64,000 nt of DNA from Diphasiastrum complanatum. Taxonomy: Eukaryota; Streptophyta; Lycopodiopsida; Lycopodiales; Lycopodiaceae. Of the stretch, positions 60,395 to 64,000 are shown piece by piece. Position 1 is the stretch's first letter. The number at the start of each line of letters is the position of its first letter. A program made the translations under genes and the position numbers. The notes below the pieces were generated by a model. It was not told the DNA's origin. It ran no database searches and saw nothing but the letters and a program-made list of their open reading frames with translations. Location: assembly GCA_029204225.1 (NCBI GenBank), contig CM055096.1, positions 33,131,115 to 33,195,114 of the forward strand. Reading direction: 5' to 3'.

Positions 60395-62520
60395 ACTATA
60401 AGTTCAGATCTCCAAGTATGCCATTTGGAAAGTGAGAGTGGAGTCTTTGCTAGTACTCCATGATCTCTATGACCTTGTCCTTGGTGAGGTAGAAGAACCT
60501 CAAGATTGTGAAAATAAAAAAGCCATCCAACTTGACTTTTGGGGTTGATGAAGATTTTCATCTTGCATGTAGAGTTACAAATATCAAAATTAGCCTTGTA
60601 GGAACTCGAGCTACATCACATGCAATAATTTCTAGTTGTCATATGTGACATGCATGTAGATTTAGATTATGAAATGGCCAAATTTGGGCTAGTAGAAACT
60701 CGAGGTACCATAATAAAGTCCTAATTGTCCAAAGTGACATGCCAGGCATGCAAGAGTTGGTATGGACAGATGCAAGTGAATTTGTACATTAGTAGTGTAG
60801 AAATTGCCACATGTAGAAAGTAGGTAGAAGTAGGTGGATAAACATGCATGCAAAGTGATATGTGTCACTATTTTGGTAGATTACACTTGTAGATGTGGAC
60901 AAAAGTAGTTGCATGCTAGGACTACCATGAGCTAGGATCATTTCCTATATATGTAATTGTAATGTGATTCTCTAACTCGAGGAGAGCCTTTTTCTCATGT
61001 AATGAAGTTTCATGGTGCTTTCCCACATGTGTGGAATCTAATTGCTTTTGGTTATTTGCATTATAGATTGTGATCTAGCCTTGGATTCTAGTATTAGATT
61101 GTTAATTTCACTCTATAAGTGGTTCATGTGCTATCACAAAGCTTAGGGAAGGTCATTAACACATTTGTGATTTCTTCACACATGTGTACTTGCTGGTTTT
61201 TTCACAAAGATGGACAAGAATTGGTAAGATACAAGAAGAAATCTAGATAGCATTACGTTGCCTAAAAATGAAGGTAAATAATGACCTACTAAAAGAAGTT
61301 TTATCATGTATCTTGGCCAAAGAGGCATGGTAATCATTAAAGTCTATTTATGAATCCAATAATACTTCAAGAATACTCATGCTAAGAAACCAAATACTTC
61401 AAAGCATGAAAAGAAGTAATGAAATTGCCCAAGATTATGTTCTTAGGATCAAATCTTTGAATAGAGAGTTGTCTTTTATAGGTGATAAGATCCAAACAAT
61501 GAGTTAGTTCAAATCATTTTTAATGGATTAGGGAATGAGTACTCTAATCTAGTTCAAACTTTTGCTATTCAAGATCTACTTCCTAGCATAGAAAAGCTTC
61601 ATAGTATGCTTGTAGCTGAGGAGAGTAGAATGTTTCATATCAAAAATGAGATTGGTTCCTTATCTTTGAATGATGGTGATAAAAAATCTAACTTTTCTTT
61701 TAAAGGCAAGAAGAATAATTTTCCATCCAAGAAGACCCAAGACATGGAGGTCGAGAGCAAGGATGGAGGATCAAGCTCCAAAGGCAAGAGCAAGAAGGAC
61801 AAGAAGAAGCTAAAGTGTTTCTTTTGTGGTAAGAAAGGACACTTTGCATTCGAGTGTTACAAGAAGAAGAATTCCCAATAGAAGGACAACCATGGCAACC
61901 TTGTGCTTGAGGAGGAGGATGAATGCAACTCATCCTTAATGACATCCATAACACCAACATCTAATCAAAACACATGGTGGATTGATAGGGGCTATCTCCC
62001 ACATGACTCACCAAAAGGACTACTTCTCTACCTTACAATAACTCTAAGAAGATTATCTTCATAGCAAGTGATCAAGAATGTGAGATTGTAGGAATTGGAT
62101 CCATTCCATTATGCCTTGGATCAGCTAAGAAAGTAGATTTATACAATGTTCTTTATGTACCTTCTATTACAAAGAACTTGTTGAGTGTTGGACAACTTAT
62201 GGATAGTGGATTAGATGTACATTTCAAGCATGGAGCATGTTCCATTTTGAAAAATGATAAATGTATTGCTAATGGTCTTAATATGGAAGTTTATTCAAGT
62301 TGGATGCTAATGTTATGGTTGGAAGTGTAAACATGGCAAGGGAGGAGCTCACTCAAGTGGAATTGTGGCACAAAAGGTTAGGCCATCCTAACTTCAAAGC
62401 TATGAAGACCATGCAATTGGACTACCAAAACCATATCCAAGTGTGGCAAGCTTTGTGAAGCAAGTGGAATTTCCAAATCTCATAAGCAACCATTCAAGAG
62501 ATCTTTGACAAGATCTAACT
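60395..62520 (+). pseudogene. Copia gag-protease-pre-integrase, interrupted and truncated
   Basis: Gag starts with SKYAIWKVRVESLLVLHDLYD at about 60410, breaks at a solo LTR (60546-61204), and resumes IALRCLKMKVNNDLLKEV ... ESNNTSRILMLRNQILQSM at 61250. After stops and a shift near 61503 it gives FAIQDLLPSIEKLHSMLVAEESR and the zinc knuckle CFFCGKKGHFAFEC (61820-61860). Protease WWID-RGY... (DSGA spoiled by a shift near 61988) and VLYVPSITKNLLSVGQLM follow, then ELWHKRLGHPNFK at about 62360. Coding ends near 62520, where the gypsy LTR begins. RT and integrase core are absent. It is close to the intact copia at 24.2 kb in gag layout but clearly diverged. Confidence 0.88.
60546..61204 (+). mobile_element. 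Solo LTR inserted in copia gag
   Basis: Belongs to the same family as 7596-8379, sharing AACTCGAGCTACAT, GACATGC.AGGCATGCA, AAAGTAGGTAGAA, AAGTGATATGTGTCACTA, TCTCTAACTCGAG and ACTTGCTGG. No primer site follows it, and gag coding sequence lies on both sides. I could not see a clear 5-bp target duplication (GGGGT against CAAAG), so the ends may be off by some bases or the flanks have changed. Confidence 0.7.
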
Positions 62521-62523
62521 CTT

Positions 62524-63434
<911 letters not shown>

Positions 63435-63453
63435 AAGATCTTTGACCCTATAG

Positions 63454-63472
63454 TGGCGCTGTTGTCGGGGAT
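63454..63472 (+). promoter_or_regulatory. Primer-binding site, Asp-tRNA type
   Basis: TGGCGCTGTTGTCGGGGAT matches the plant Tat/Athila primer site TGGCGCCGTTGCCGGGGA except for two C-to-T changes. It lies about 19 bp after the LTR end. Confidence 0.8.
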
Positions 63473-64000
63473 AGGTTTCCACTAACTAGTTTAGCTGTAT
63501 TTTAGCTATTTTCTTGCTTTTTAGAGTAGTTTTAGGTAGATTTTTGGGTGTTTAGAGTTAGTTTCTGTATTTTTTTTTGTGTTTGGACTATTCACAGCCA
63601 AGGGAGGAGGTGTGAGAGGGTAGAGGAGGCTCTGAATAGCCTCTAAGGGCTTGAAACCCAAACCAACTGGCCAAAAATCCAAAAAACACACCAATCTGTA
63701 TTTTTGGAGGGGAAAAGAGTCTAAAATCTCATCAAATTTTTATATCTCCAGAACCCGTGTGAATTAACCCTTGCATGACTGGCAGCAACTCCAGGGTACT
63801 GTCCCAGACCTGCATAGAAGCCTGTGAGAGTTAGTTCCAAGCAGATTGTAAAAATCAGAGAAAAATCATAAAAAATTCAAAAAACCCTTGAAAAAATTCA
63901 AAAAAGTTAAATCTTCATAAGAACTCTCGCAGAGCCCTCTAAAGTTCCATCTCAGTGAGACCAAGACACAAAGAAGCTTGCGAGAATTAGTTTGATGTCT
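63473..64000 (+). mobile_element. Leader of a gypsy element running off the window
   Basis: Non-coding leader after the primer site. It contains CTCTCGCAGAGCCCTC near 63924 and CTTGCGAGAATTAG near 63978. Gag should begin to the right of the window. Confidence 0.6.

Overview
The window looks like nuclear DNA of a land plant. The grounds are a two-exon host gene of the land-plant cadmium-induced-AS8-like family at 41.0-42.9 kb, spliceosomal introns, Ty1/copia elements primed by the initiator-Met tRNA, Ty3/gypsy elements primed by an Asp-type tRNA, a chromovirus remnant and very long (GA/CT)n tracts. The species cannot be fixed from the sequence; the very long GA/CT tracts and low gene density would suit a large, repeat-rich genome such as a fern or gymnosperm, but that is a guess. 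Almost everything except the AS8-like gene is mobile DNA in various stages of decay.

Layout. 0-4 kb: two inverted arms of about 465 bp around an interior with decayed minus-strand reading frames. 4-6 kb: nothing recognisable. 6-8.4 kb: a copia gag remnant and an LTR with a primer site. 9.9-15.8 kb: a complete but decayed copia element with paired LTRs, tandem repeats in its leader and a (GA)68 tract inside the integrase. 15.8-19.5 kb: nested gypsy and copia remnants ending in an LTR full of TCGCGAA motifs. 19.6-38.4 kb: the most unusual part, holding five decayed, intron-bearing genes of uncertain origin, described below. 24.2-30.6 kb: a young, apparently intact copia element inserted in one of them. 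39.0-39.9 kb: a second TCGCGAA-rich LTR. 41.0-42.9 kb: the AS8-like gene. 45.6-48.6 kb: minus-strand copia integrase, chromovirus end and a gypsy LTR. 48.6-57.9 kb: minus-strand gypsy gag-pol with a large extra coding region downstream. 59-62.5 kb: another decayed copia with a solo LTR in its gag. 62.5-64 kb: a gypsy 5' LTR, primer site and leader.

The 19.6-38.4 kb group. D1 (+) and C (-) are paralogues of an unrecognised acidic protein family with an intron at the same place and phase. D2 (+) encodes a coiled-coil segment and a protein laid out like an RNase-H-fold DDE transposase. B (+) begins with a histone-H3-like tail and core, continues through an SPP-rich linker and ends in a Ulp1-like (C48) protease domain whose expected catalytic Cys position reads Leu. 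A (-) is a spliced gene with a ubiquitin-like C-terminal segment. A short palindromic-ended element in A and the copia in C each lie inside coding sequence, and removing each with one 5-bp target copy restores the reading frame, so both genes were open before those insertions. A 19-bp motif of the form RATATCGGWTCNRCGCGC recurs at least a dozen times around B and C and again in inverted pairs in the leader of the copia at 10.9-11.2 kb. My working inference is that A-D are parts of one or more large multigene mobile elements; I cannot see their ends, and this is the main thing to test.
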